Shown here one piece after another: positions 9,189 through 17,641 of a stretch of DNA of 64,000 bases. The position numbers and the translations under genes were made by a program. Each line of letters opens with the position of its first letter. Within the stretch, counting starts at the first letter, position 1. Under the pieces are notes generated by a model. That model had not been told where the DNA came from, ran no database searches, and was given only the letters and a program-made list of their open reading frames with translations. Where the stretch lies: the NCBI GenBank assembly GCA_964551315.1, contig CAZKCM010000005.1, forward strand, positions 56,867-120,866, written 5' to 3'. Source of the stretch: Virgifigura sp964551315 (GTDB lineage Bacteria; Pseudomonadota; Alphaproteobacteria; Dongiales; Dongiaceae).

Positions 9189-10016
9189 TCAGGCCTCCTG
9201 AATCAGAATCTCGCCCTTGCCGCCTGCTGCCGCATCGCCCGTGAAGCGGCGCATCCGCAGCGACCGTGCGACGAATTCCGCAACATGAGTCGAACGCCCG
9301 CCGAGAGCCCGCGGCAGCAGGCGCAGGAATCCCAGCTCGTGCCGGCCGCCATCGGCGAAGGTTGGCAGAAGCCGCTGCGGCGCCTGCGCCAGAATCAAGG
9401 AGCCCCGTCGCATGCCGAAGCCGGGATAGGGACCGACGGCGCCGCCGAGGGCGACGACGGTGCCGGCGATCATCCGCGAACCGGCATAGGCGCCCACGCT
9501 CCCTTCGATTACGAGCAACCCGCGCCGCATCCGGTCCCCGGCGCGGTCGCCGGCATCGCCGCGGACGATCAGCAGGCCGCCGCTCATGCCCCTCATCTCG
9601 CCGGGAAGTGCGCCGCCGGCGAAATCGCCGGCCCCGCCGTCGATCTCGATGACGCCGCGCCGCATGTCGGCGCCGGCGAATGGGCCCGCATCACCACGGA
9701 CATGAATGTGGCCGCCCATGAGGCCGAGGCCGAGATAGGCGCCGGCATTGCCTTCCACCGTGATCCGGCCCGTGCTCATTCCCCTGCCGACGAAGTCCAG
9801 CGCGGTCGAGCCGGCGTTGCGGATCACCAGTTCGGCGGCGTTGTCGCCCGAGACGGCAAAGAGGTCGCCGACCGCGATGCGGCGGTTGCCGCTGGTGAGT
9901 TCGATCGCGGCGATGGCGGTGGCGTCGAGGCCGGCGAGCCGCTCCGGCAGAAGCGGCGACAGGTCGAGGCGTTGCCGCAGCGGTTCCCGCAGCGCGAGGG
10001 TGAGGGCGCCGGTCAT
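9189..10016 (-). CDS. fhcC: Formyltransferase/hydrolase complex subunit C (formylmethanofuran dehydrogenase FwdC-like)
   Basis: A subunit of the Fhc complex, which moves the formyl group from formyl-H4MPT to methylofuran and hydrolyses it to formate. The 275-residue protein is a beta-helix of glycine-rich repeats (FVGRGMSTGRITVEGNAG, GLMGGHIHVRGDAG, DMRRGVIEIDGGAG, GMSGGLLIVRGDAG, RMRRGLLVIEGSVG), as in FwdC and the glutamate synthase alpha C-terminal domain. The start codon overlaps the fhcD stop by 4 bases (ATGA). It is the last fhc gene in the leftward order pcd-fhcB-fhcA-fhcD-fhcC. The enzyme is cytoplasmic and closes the H4MPT branch of formaldehyde oxidation. Confidence 0.95.
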   Translation of the reverse strand: MTGALTLALREPLRQRLDLSPLLPERLAGLDATAIAAIELTSGNRRIAVGDLFAVSGDNAAELVIRNAGSTALDFVGRGMSTGRITVEGNAGAYLGLGLMGGHIHVRGDAGPFAGADMRRGVIEIDGGAGDFAGGALPGEMRGMSGGLLIVRGDAGDRAGDRMRRGLLVIEGSVGAYAGSRMIAGTVVALGGAVGPYPGFGMRRGSLILAQAPQRLLPTFADGGRHELGFLRLLPRALGGRSTHVAEFVARSLRMRRFTGDAAAGGKGEILIQEA

Positions 10017-10909
10017 GCCAGAAGCTCCCGCAAGGGGAAGAGAAACTTGCCGAGCTTGCCGCCGTAGTTCCCGGCGCTGATCCGCAGAACGCCCCCGGCG
10101 GCGCCGGGCTCGCAGGCGGCGCGGATTCCGGCGCGCATCGCGGCGCGGATGTCCTCCGCCGTCAGGCCGTCGATCACCACCTCCAGGACGGACTCGACCT
10201 CCGGCGGCAGCGCTGTCGCCGTCTGACCCTTCAGGGTCGGGCAGTAGGCGTCGTTCGTGGAGGCGATGAGGCCCTTGTACTTCGAGCCGATCTTCGAGCC
10301 GGAGCGAACCATGCCGCCGGGGAAGGGCAGGATGATGTTGGGGACCTGCCGCATCGCCGCGACGGCTCGCTCGGTCGCGGCGAGTGCCGCCGCGCGCGAG
10401 GCGGCGAGCACCAGGAAGTTGCCACCGCCGACGCCGTTGGCCGTGCCGACCGTGTCTTCGCACACGAACTCGCCATCCATCACCGGGATGCGCCAATAGC
10501 GGCGGCCGCCGAATTTCTTGGCGATCTGGAACCCGTCTCCGAAATAGCGCAGCATCGCCCCGAGCTTCAGCGTCTCGCCACCCTCCAGTCCGGCGAAGCA
10601 GGCCGAGCCGGCGGCGGTCAGCACGCACTGGCCGACCCGGTCGCGCAGTTGCTTCTGCAGGTCCTTCGTGGACATAGCGAAGATCAGGACCGACACGCCG
10701 GGGCGTCCGTCCGGCGTCTCCTCCGGCGCCAGCATCCGCTCGATGCCGGCCTCGCAGCCGCAGGCGATGACGGAGGTGGCGAAGCCCGTCATGCTGACGG
10801 CGGCGTTGCGCGCCCAGTCCGCCGAGTTGGCGGTGATGACCACACGCGTCGCCGTCATGCCGAAGGCCTCGGCGAAGGTGTCTTCGATGGTGACGCCGTT
10901 GATGTTCAC
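10013..10909 (-). CDS. fhcD: Formylmethanofuran:H4MPT formyltransferase, Fhc complex subunit D
   Basis: A 298-residue Ftr homologue that transfers the formyl group between N5-formyl-H4MPT and methylofuran within the Fhc complex. It opens with INGVTIEDTFAEAFGMTATR and carries the conserved GCEAGIERML, YFGDGFQIAKKFGGRRYWRI and ILPFPGGMVRSGSKIGSKYK blocks, ending with RISAGNYGGKLGKF, all typical of Ftr/FhcD. The GTG at 10909 overlaps the fhcA stop (GTGA); the open frame continues upstream only as an fhcA shadow. Four-base overlaps on both sides indicate strict translational coupling and equal stoichiometry with fhcA and fhcC. Confidence 0.96.
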   Translation of the reverse strand: MNINGVTIEDTFAEAFGMTATRVVITANSADWARNAAVSMTGFATSVIACGCEAGIERMLAPEETPDGRPGVSVLIFAMSTKDLQKQLRDRVGQCVLTAAGSACFAGLEGGETLKLGAMLRYFGDGFQIAKKFGGRRYWRIPVMDGEFVCEDTVGTANGVGGGNFLVLAASRAAALAATERAVAAMRQVPNIILPFPGGMVRSGSKIGSKYKGLIASTNDAYCPTLKGQTATALPPEVESVLEVVIDGLTAEDIRAAMRAGIRAACEPGAAGGVLRISAGNYGGKLGKFLFPLRELLA

Positions 10910-12624
10910 GACGCGCCTATCCGTCGGCAGGCGTGGCGGACGAGGCGTCCCCTGCCTTCGCCCGAGAGCCCCGCGTCCTCGATTTCCGCGTCGGTGACGC
11001 GGAAATTGCCGAGGCGCACGGTCTGATAGGTCTCGAAATAGTCGCGCAGCGGCGCCTCGATGCTGCCACGGTCGAACTCGGGGCGAACGGCATGGGTGGC
11101 GCCCCAGACGATCTCCGTGACCTCGCCGTTGCGGGCGATCACTCGGCCGTCCTTGAAGACGTAGTCGGGCCGGGCGAACATCGCCTCCTTGTCCTCTTGC
11201 TCGGTGTAGATGGTGATGTCCGCCACTGCGCCGGGGCCGAGATGGCCGCGGTCGTGGAGGCCAAGGGCGCGCGCCGGCCCGGCGCGCGTCAGGATCGCGA
11301 TCTCGTAAAGGCTGTATTCGCGCTCGATGCTGCCGAGGACCGTAGCCGCCGCCGCGGGGCGGCTGATCCGCTTCAGCATGTCGCGGCGGAAGCTGCGGTC
11401 CATCAGCAGCCGGATCAGATGCGGATAGGTCGAGAAGGGCGCGCCGTTCGGGTGGTCGGTCGTCAGGAAGATCCGCCAGGGGTCTTCCACGAGCAGGAAG
11501 AGCTCGAGCCCGATCGCCCATTGCAGCGCATTGACGAAATTCTGGTCACGGTAGCGGAACGGCACCACGCCGCAGCCGGCCTCGCATTCGATGTCCATGC
11601 ACACCCATTTGTCGGGATGGGCGTGCCGATGGTTGCGGTACTGCATCATGGTGTCGCCGGACGCGGTCACCGTCTGGCCGAACATGACCTGTCCGACATC
11701 GATGCTGACCGACGGCGTCCGGTTGACCACCTCGGCGACCTGCGCCGCGGCGGAGGAGAACTTCCGCTTGCCCTCGGTGCCGTAGCTGTGGAACTGCAGA
11801 TGCGTCAGGTGGAGCGGCAGCCCCTCGGCGCCGGCGATCGTCTGCAGCGTGGTCTCCCAGTTGCCCGGGACGCCAAGATCGTTGCAGTGGATGTGCAGCG
11901 GATGGGGCACGCCCAGCTCGTGCACCGCGCGCGCCAGTGCCGTCACGATCCGCCGCGGCGTCACGCCGTAATGCGGGCCGGGCGAATCGAAGTGGAGGTC
12001 GCGGCCGTTGAACTTGAAGGCATTGATGCCGCCCGGATTGACGACCTTGATCGCGATCGCCTGAACCGCCTCCAGGATCCAGCCGACATAGTCGTTGATT
12101 CGCGGTTGCTCCGCGCCCTCGGCCAGCAGCCGCAGCAGGAAGTCGTCGCTGCCGAGCATGGCGTAGCAGCCCTTGTCGATCATCGGCGTGTCCGCGAGCT
12201 CGGCATGCGTGTGGCGGGCGTTGGCCGGCACCATCGCCGGCTCGAACGCCGCCGTGTAGCCCATCTCCGCGTAGCGGTATCCGGTCGCGAAGGTCGACGG
12301 CGTGTAGATGCCGCCACCCGCGCGCCGCAGCACGTCCCCGCCGTCGAATCGGTCGCGGTCGAGCAGGTCCGGGTGATGGCCGCGGTGATCTTCGGTCATT
12401 ATCGCGCGGGCGAGGTTCACCTTGCCGCCGCCGATATGGCTGTGGATGTCGATCGCGCCGGCCATCACCACCTTGCCGGTGACGTCGATGACCTGGTCGA
12501 TGGCGGCGCCCGGCCCGGGGTCGGGGACGATCATCCCGTCGTGAAGATAAAGGTCGGCGGTGTCGCCGTTCCGGCCGTTCGCCGGGTCAACGATCCGGCC
12601 GCCCGCGAGCTTGACGAGAGTCAT
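10906..12624 (-). CDS. fhcA: Formyltransferase/hydrolase complex subunit A (amidohydrolase fold)
   Basis: A 572-residue homologue of archaeal FwdA/FmdA, the amidohydrolase-type subunit that hydrolyses N-formylmethylofuran to formate in bacteria. Metal-site landmarks of the fold are present: the H-x-H strand in AGAIDIHSHIGGGK, HIHCNDLGVPGNWETT, LTHLQFHSYGTEGKRKF and the late Asp in FLTTDHPNGAPFSTYPH. It begins LVKLAGGRIVDPANG. The ATG at 12624 overlaps the fhcB stop (ATGA). In bacteria this subunit is expected to carry catalysis because FhcB lacks a working redox centre. Confidence 0.96.
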   Translation of the reverse strand: MTLVKLAGGRIVDPANGRNGDTADLYLHDGMIVPDPGPGAAIDQVIDVTGKVVMAGAIDIHSHIGGGKVNLARAIMTEDHRGHHPDLLDRDRFDGGDVLRRAGGGIYTPSTFATGYRYAEMGYTAAFEPAMVPANARHTHAELADTPMIDKGCYAMLGSDDFLLRLLAEGAEQPRINDYVGWILEAVQAIAIKVVNPGGINAFKFNGRDLHFDSPGPHYGVTPRRIVTALARAVHELGVPHPLHIHCNDLGVPGNWETTLQTIAGAEGLPLHLTHLQFHSYGTEGKRKFSSAAAQVAEVVNRTPSVSIDVGQVMFGQTVTASGDTMMQYRNHRHAHPDKWVCMDIECEAGCGVVPFRYRDQNFVNALQWAIGLELFLLVEDPWRIFLTTDHPNGAPFSTYPHLIRLLMDRSFRRDMLKRISRPAAAATVLGSIEREYSLYEIAILTRAGPARALGLHDRGHLGPGAVADITIYTEQEDKEAMFARPDYVFKDGRVIARNGEVTEIVWGATHAVRPEFDRGSIEAPLRDYFETYQTVRLGNFRVTDAEIEDAGLSGEGRGRLVRHACRRIGAS

Positions 12625-13904
12625 TCCGATCGGCTCCGTACAGCAGGGATCGCTTGCTCGATCTGGCGAAGGACGCCGGCGACGCTTGGCAGCCCGCTCT
12701 CGCGCAGCGCCGACAGCGGCAGGCTGACGACCGTGTCCATCCGGAAGAACTGCCCCGCATGGTCGAGGCCGGGCGTGCCGACGGGAATGAAGACCTCGGG
12801 CGGGGGCTCCAGGGCGGTGTCGGGCGTGGCGAGCACCACGGTCGGAACACCCGACGCGGCGGGCGGAGTCACGGCGCGAAAGGCGGAGATCCAGACCAGG
12901 GCGTCGGCCTCCCCGGCGTCCAGCAGGCGCCGGGCGGACAGGAGGTGGGGATCGTGCGCCGGCACGCCGCGGCCGAATCCCGTGCGCAGCGGTGATCCGC
13001 ATTGCCAGAGGCAGACCTGATTTGCGCCGATCAGATTGTCGTTGCCGGTCAGCGGCAGCAGGGAGCAGCGCGTCGTCCGGTTGAGGTCCTGCACCATCGC
13101 GGCGAGCGTCTGCACGGTCAGCTCGGCGGCGGTGAAATCGAAGCGCGCCGCGGCCCAGGCGACGACGCCATAGCGGGCCGCCCGCAGCCGCTGGGCAACG
13201 TCGCGCAAGCGGTCCGCCGGGATGCCTGCGATCTCGGACGCGGCAGGCCCACCGCCATTCACCAGTGCACGCAGCGCCGCCGCCACTTCGGGCAGCCGAT
13301 CGACTGCGCAGGGCAGCACCGTTTCCGCCCCCAGGCCCTCCGCCTCCGCCGCCGATGGCGGCCCGATCCGGATGACCGGCCGCTCGGGCGGTTTGTCGAG
13401 ATACAGGGTCCGGTCCGGCCGGACGCAGCGCTCGACGAAGCGTGGATAGTCGGCGCTCGGGTCCGGGCCGATCACGAGCAGCAGGTCCATGTGGTTGCGG
13501 ACCTCGCTCAGCGTGGTCACGACCCAGCCGGCGTCCTGCACGACGCGGAGGTTGCGGAACAGCGCGTCGGCGCCGAGATGGTCGACAACACCGCCCAAAC
13601 GATCGGCCAGCCTCATCGCGGCGCGGACGCCGTCAACATCCGTCCCAAGGCCCGCGAACAGCGGAAGCCGGCTGCCCCGCAGCAGGTCTGCAGCCCGCGC
13701 GATGGCCGCCGAAAGATCGGTGGGCTGGCCGGCGATTCTCGGCGCGGCCGATTGCGGCGGCCGTTCGAAATGTTCCCGGCTGCGTCCGCAGCCGCCTTCC
13801 CGCAGGCGCAGGCGCTCGCCGTCCCGCTCGATGGCGAGGTCATCGCAGGCAAGGCCGCAAAACGGGCAGACGACCTCGCGCCGAAGCGTCCGTTCCGATG
13901 TCAT
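12621..13904 (-). CDS. fhcB: Formyltransferase/hydrolase complex subunit B (FwdB/FmdB-like)
   Basis: A 427-residue homologue of the molybdopterin subunit of archaeal formylmethanofuran dehydrogenase. The N-terminus has VVCPFCGLACDDL, and the body has the molybdopterin-fold segments LFAGLGTDVDGVRAAM, LLVIGPDPSADYPRF and TGNDNLIGANQVCLWQCG. Known bacterial FhcB proteins do not catalyse the redox step and serve a structural role in the complex. It starts at ATG 13904, 8 bases after the pcd stop, and overlaps fhcA by 4 bases, so pcd-fhcBADC is one operon. Confidence 0.95.
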   Translation of the reverse strand: MTSERTLRREVVCPFCGLACDDLAIERDGERLRLREGGCGRSREHFERPPQSAAPRIAGQPTDLSAAIARAADLLRGSRLPLFAGLGTDVDGVRAAMRLADRLGGVVDHLGADALFRNLRVVQDAGWVVTTLSEVRNHMDLLLVIGPDPSADYPRFVERCVRPDRTLYLDKPPERPVIRIGPPSAAEAEGLGAETVLPCAVDRLPEVAAALRALVNGGGPAASEIAGIPADRLRDVAQRLRAARYGVVAWAAARFDFTAAELTVQTLAAMVQDLNRTTRCSLLPLTGNDNLIGANQVCLWQCGSPLRTGFGRGVPAHDPHLLSARRLLDAGEADALVWISAFRAVTPPAASGVPTVVLATPDTALEPPPEVFIPVGTPGLDHAGQFFRMDTVVSLPLSALRESGLPSVAGVLRQIEQAIPAVRSRSE

Positions 13905-13912
13905 AATCAGGA

Positions 13913-14296
13913 TCAGGAATCGTACTTAATGTAGGCGAAACGCTGGTCCGCCTGCGGTGTTCCCTCGAGCGCGCCGCCTTCCTTGCCGGGCTGCCACTGG
14001 ATGACGGACTCGATCTTCTTGGCGAGCTCGAAGTCCTTGTCAGTAATGCCCTTCGCCGCGTGGTTCTTCAGCCGGACCTCGACCCAGGCGTAGGATGCGG
14101 TGATGTCGGGGTGGTGCCAAGCGGCCTCGGCCAGATGGCCCACCGTATTGATCACCATGAGCGTGCTCTTCCAGCCGCTCGTTCGATACTTCCGCCGGAT
14201 CCAGCCGTTCTCCAGATACCAGTGGGGCAGCTCTTCCTTCAGCCGGGCTTCGACCTCCTCGTCGGTGTAGACCCGCTCCCTCTGCCGTTCGGCCAT
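13913..14296 (-). CDS. pcd: Pterin-4a-carbinolamine dehydratase (PCD/DCoH-like)
   Basis: A 127-residue protein of the pterin carbinolamine dehydratase fold, which dehydrates 4a-hydroxy-tetrahydropterins. The central motif AEAAWHHPDITASYAWVEV matches the family's H-H-P box, followed by ITDKDFELAKKIE. A longer N-terminus (RERVYTDEEVEARLKEELPH) and a C-terminal tail make it longer than the usual 95-110 residues. I chose ATG 14296, preceded by GGGAGAA; the open frame upstream overlaps mptG. A pcd gene is a recurrent member of H4MPT islands in methylotrophs, so a role with H4MPT is likely. First gene of the fhc operon, divergent from mptG across 73 bases. Confidence 0.87.
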   Translation of the reverse strand: MAERQRERVYTDEEVEARLKEELPHWYLENGWIRRKYRTSGWKSTLMVINTVGHLAEAAWHHPDITASYAWVEVRLKNHAAKGITDKDFELAKKIESVIQWQPGKEGGALEGTPQADQRFAYIKYDS

Positions 14297-14369
14297 GGAC
14301 GTTCTCCCTGGCTCGGATCCCACCAATACGCGCTTGACACCGCGGAACCGAGTCTCCATTGACGAAAAA

Positions 14370-15398
14370 ATGATAGCGGCGCCCTCCCTTGCAAGCAACA
14401 CAACGACCGATGCGTCCGGTGCGACCCATGCGCGCATCGAGCGCGTGACCGTGACCGTTCCGGCGCGCCTGCATCTTGGATTCCTCGATCTGCACGGGGG
14501 GCTCGGCCGCCGATTCGGCAGCTTTGGCATCGCGCTCGACTCGCCGCGGACGCGCCTGCGCGCGAGCTGGAGCGACCGGCTCGCGGCCGAAGGCCCGGAC
14601 GCGGCGCGCGTGCTCCGTCATCTCGAAACGCTGGTTCGGCATTTCGGACTTGCCGAGCCGCTGCGGATCGATGTGGAAGCGGCGATCCCCGATCATGTGG
14701 GCCTCGGCTCGGGCACGCAGCTTGCGCTGGCGACCGGGGTTGCTGCCTTGCGCCTGCATGGCCGGCAGGCCGACGCGCGTGCCGTCGCGCAGCTGCTCGA
14801 CCGCGGCACACGGTCGAGCATCGGCATCGCCGCCTTCGAGCAGGGCGGGGTCATCCTCGATGGCGGCCGCGGCGAGATCGACGCGCCGCCGCCCGTGCTC
14901 AGCCGGTTCACCTTCCCCGAAGCGTGGCGCATCCTTCTTATCTTCGACCGGACGCGCCGCGGCATTCACGGGCCTGCCGAGGCCGAGGCGTTCCGTCGTC
15001 TGCCGGCCTTCTCGGCGGAGCTGGCGGCCGAGCTGTGCCGGATGATGGTGATGGTTGCCCTGCCGGCACTCGCGGAAGAGGATCTGAACCGGTTCAGCGA
15101 GGCGGTGGCAACCCTGCAACGGGCCGTCGGCGACCACTTTGCCCCGGTGCAGGGCGCCCGTTTCCTAAGCGCCGCCGTGACCGAGGTCCTGGCTTGGATC
15201 GAGGCGCAGGGCGTGCGTGGCGTCGGGCAGACGTCCTGGGGGCCGACCGGCTTCGCGCTCGTCGGTTCGGCGGCGGAGGCCGAGGCGCTGCTCGCGGAGG
15301 CTCGCCGACGTTGGGCGAAAGACACCAATCTCGCCTTCGCGATCAGCCGCGGACGCAACCGGGGTGGCGAGGTCGAGGTTTCTCCGCCGGTGGCGTAG
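14370..15398 (+). CDS. mptG: Beta-ribofuranosylaminobenzene 5'-phosphate synthase (RFAP synthase)
   Basis: Catalyses the committed step of H4MPT synthesis, joining 4-hydroxybenzoate or 4-aminobenzoate to PRPP with loss of CO2. A GHMP-like fold is visible: VTVPARLHLGFLDLHGGLGRRFGSFG near residue 30, the glycine-rich IPDHVGLGSGTQLALA (about 112-127), SSIGIAAFEQGGVILDGG and the late QTSWGPTGFALVG. It is the homologue of M. extorquens orf4. I placed the start at ATG 14370, but no strong ribosome site precedes it, so the N-terminal 25-30 residues are uncertain. It is divergent from pcd and leads the rightward mtdB-mch-fae series. Confidence 0.93.
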   Translation: MIAAPSLASNTTTDASGATHARIERVTVTVPARLHLGFLDLHGGLGRRFGSFGIALDSPRTRLRASWSDRLAAEGPDAARVLRHLETLVRHFGLAEPLRIDVEAAIPDHVGLGSGTQLALATGVAALRLHGRQADARAVAQLLDRGTRSSIGIAAFEQGGVILDGGRGEIDAPPPVLSRFTFPEAWRILLIFDRTRRGIHGPAEAEAFRRLPAFSAELAAELCRMMVMVALPALAEEDLNRFSEAVATLQRAVGDHFAPVQGARFLSAAVTEVLAWIEAQGVRGVGQTSWGPTGFALVGSAAEAEALLAEARRRWAKDTNLAFAISRGRNRGGEVEVSPPVA

Positions 15399-15562
15399 GA
15401 CCGGGACTCGGAAGTCCGTGACGCGGTTCTCGTCCTCCGACAGGGCCGGGCGGAGGATCTTGAGCCGGGTCGACCGAAGCCCGCGGCCCGACCGCGTCAT
15501 GGATGTGTTGATTCCGAAAGGAAGAACAGAAACCCGAAGGTCCTCGGGTAAGGAGGAGTCAA

Positions 15563-16456
15563 GTGGAACACCGAAACATCCTTCATATGCTGAGCCCGCT
15601 GCGCCACGTCAGCCCGTTCGACGTCAACATGGCGCTGGACGCGGGCTACGACGCCGTGATCCCCTACACCGGGGTCGAGCAGGGCGACGTCGTCGGCCTG
15701 GTCCAGGACGCCATATTCTCGCGAAGCCCGCAGGCCGCAAAGCGCACGGGGATCTTTATCGGCGGCAAGAACGCGATCGAGGCGCTCGACATGCTCGACG
15801 CCGCGCGCAAGGCGATGGTTCCGCCGTTCGAGGCCTCGGTGTTTGCCGATCCGGCCGGTTCCTTCACGACGGCGGCGGCGTTGGTCGCCTGCGTCGAGAA
15901 GAAGCTGAGGGAGCAGGGCACGAATCTTGCGGGCCTCGGTGTCGCGGTCTATGGCGGGACCGGCGTCGTCGGCTTCGCCTCCGGCGTCATCGCGGCCGGG
16001 CAAGGGGCGCGGGTCAAGCTCGTCGGCTATGACGGGGTTGAGCGCGTTGCCAAGCTGGCGGAAACTGCCAAGGCCCGCTTCGGCGTCGATCTCGGCGCGG
16101 TCGACGGCAGCACCGAACCCCTGAAGGTCGACGCCCTGCGCGATGTCGAGGTGATCTTCGCGGCGGGGAAGGCCGGCGTCCAGATCCTCAGCACGACCCA
16201 GTTGGCGGAGGCCAAATCGCTCAAGGTGGCGGCCGACGTCAACGCCGTGCCGCCGGCCGGGATCGAAGGCATCGGCCCGCAGGACGACGGCGTTCCGCTT
16301 CCCGGGACGCAGGCGGTGGGGATCGGCGCCCTCGCCATCGGCAACGTGAAGTACCAGGTCGAGGCGGGCCTGTTCCGCCGGATGACGGAGACGGACAAGC
16401 CGCTCTACCTGGATTTCCGGGACGCCTTTGCTCTGGCGCAGAGCATCGCCGGATAG
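15563..16456 (+). CDS. mtdB: NAD(P)-dependent methylene-H4MPT dehydrogenase
   Basis: Oxidises methylene-H4MPT to methenyl-H4MPT in the cytoplasm, producing NAD(P)H. The 297-residue protein opens with ILHMLSPLRHVSPFDVNMA and the conserved DAVIPYTGVEQGDV, then has the dinucleotide-binding loop VYGGTGVVGFASGVIAAGQGA (about 130) and ADVNAVPPAGIEGIGPQDDG near the C-terminus, which separates MtdB from folate-linked MtdA. The GTG start at 15563 sits 5 bases after AGGAGGAG, one of the best ribosome sites in the window. A 3-base gap to the next gene suggests an mtdB, ATP-grasp, mch, RimK-like, CitG-like operon. Confidence 0.95.
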   Translation: MEHRNILHMLSPLRHVSPFDVNMALDAGYDAVIPYTGVEQGDVVGLVQDAIFSRSPQAAKRTGIFIGGKNAIEALDMLDAARKAMVPPFEASVFADPAGSFTTAAALVACVEKKLREQGTNLAGLGVAVYGGTGVVGFASGVIAAGQGARVKLVGYDGVERVAKLAETAKARFGVDLGAVDGSTEPLKVDALRDVEVIFAAGKAGVQILSTTQLAEAKSLKVAADVNAVPPAGIEGIGPQDDGVPLPGTQAVGIGALAIGNVKYQVEAGLFRRMTETDKPLYLDFRDAFALAQSIAG

Positions 16457-16459
16457 AGA

Positions 16460-17641
16460 ATGGCGCCGGTCCTGATCGCCGCCGTCTCCGGACGGGCGCT
16501 CGCCGCGGCCGCCCGGCGGGCCGGCCGCGACGCCCTCGTCCTGGACCTGTTCGGGGACCTCGACACGGTGGCGCTCGCGGCGGCGAGCGCTACCGTGCGC
16601 GGCGATCTCGTGCGCGGATTCGATGCGGACGCGCTGCTGGAGGCCGCGGATCGGCTGGCCCCGGTGGGGCACGGCACCGAGGTCGTCTACGGGACCGGCT
16701 TCGAGGCACGGCCGGCGCTGCTGGCCGCTCTAGGCCGCGGCCGGCGTCTGCTCGGCAATGCCCCGGAGACATTGGGCCGAATCAAGAACCCTGCCGAGTT
16801 CTTCGGGCTGCTCGATCGGCTCGGACTCCCGCATCCCGAGATCCGCCTCGCGCCGCCGACCAACGGGACCGGCTGGCTTGCCAAGCGGATCGGCGGCGCC
16901 GGTGGCGGCCACATCCGCGCGGCCCAGGCAAGGGAGGACGAGCGGGATGACTGCTACTATCAGCGCCGGGTCGAGGGCAGCGCCCTGTCGGTGCTGTTCC
17001 TCGCCGACGGGCGCGGCGCGGCGCGACCGCTCGGCTTCAGCGAGCAGTGGACCGCTCCTTGTGGGGACGCACAGCCCTATCGCTTCGGCGGCGCGGTCGG
17101 TCCGGTGGCGGTGAGCCCGAAGCTGGCCCGCAGCCTGACAGTCGCCGTGGAATGCCTTGCCTCGGAGACCGGGCTTCGCGGCCTCAACAGCCTCGACGTC
17201 ATCGCGGGGCCGAAGGGCGAGGGCGACGATTTCACCATTCTGGAGGTGAATCCGCGGCCCGGCGCGACGCTGGACGTCTTCGACGGCCCGCGGGTGAAGC
17301 TGTTCGGTCTCCACGTCGCGGCATGCGAGGGAAGGCTGCCGGAGGGACCGGCACCACATCTCGCCGAGGCGTTCCCGGGCATGGCGGTCGCCACTGCGGT
17401 CGTTTATGCCGAGCGAGACCTGACGGTTCCGGCCGGCGTATCCTGGCCGGACTGGACGGCCGACCGGCCGGCCGCCGGTACGGCGATTGAGCGCGGTGCG
17501 CCGGTCTGCACCGTGCTCGCCCGCGCCGAGACGCCACAGGCGGCTCGGGCGAAGGTGAAGGCGCGGGCGGATTTCCTGCTCTCGACCCTGCAGGATGCGG
17601 ACCAGGCCAAGGCTGAACAACGGAGGCACCATGGCACATGA
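16460..17641 (+). CDS. ATP-grasp protein of the H4MPT island
   Basis: A 393-residue ATP-grasp-fold protein, expected to make an amide or peptide bond with ATP. Visible landmarks are the lysine strand WLAKRIGGAGGGHIR (about 135-149), YYQRRVEGSALSVLF, the metal-binding FTILEVNPRPGATLDVFD (about 256-273), and a C-terminal region with VYAERDLTVP. Homologues sit beside mch in the H4MPT islands of methylotrophs, which supports a role in assembling the H4MPT side chain or methylofuran; the substrate is not known to me. The 3' end overlaps mch by 11 bases. Confidence 0.85.
   Translation: MAPVLIAAVSGRALAAAARRAGRDALVLDLFGDLDTVALAAASATVRGDLVRGFDADALLEAADRLAPVGHGTEVVYGTGFEARPALLAALGRGRRLLGNAPETLGRIKNPAEFFGLLDRLGLPHPEIRLAPPTNGTGWLAKRIGGAGGGHIRAAQAREDERDDCYYQRRVEGSALSVLFLADGRGAARPLGFSEQWTAPCGDAQPYRFGGAVGPVAVSPKLARSLTVAVECLASETGLRGLNSLDVIAGPKGEGDDFTILEVNPRPGATLDVFDGPRVKLFGLHVAACEGRLPEGPAPHLAEAFPGMAVATAVVYAERDLTVPAGVSWPDWTADRPAAGTAIERGAPVCTVLARAETPQAARAKVKARADFLLSTLQDADQAKAEQRRHHGT

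Noticed and set aside
10910..11521. Upstream extensions of fhcD, and likewise of fhcC (to 10628) and fhcA (to 13002)
   Set aside because: Each extension overlaps the preceding fhc gene in another frame, and the known proteins begin at the chosen overlapping starts.
10933..13020. A 695-codon plus-strand frame opposite fhcA/fhcB
   Set aside because: It is antisense to strongly conserved fhc genes, has no recognisable motif and reflects the third-position GC bias of those genes.
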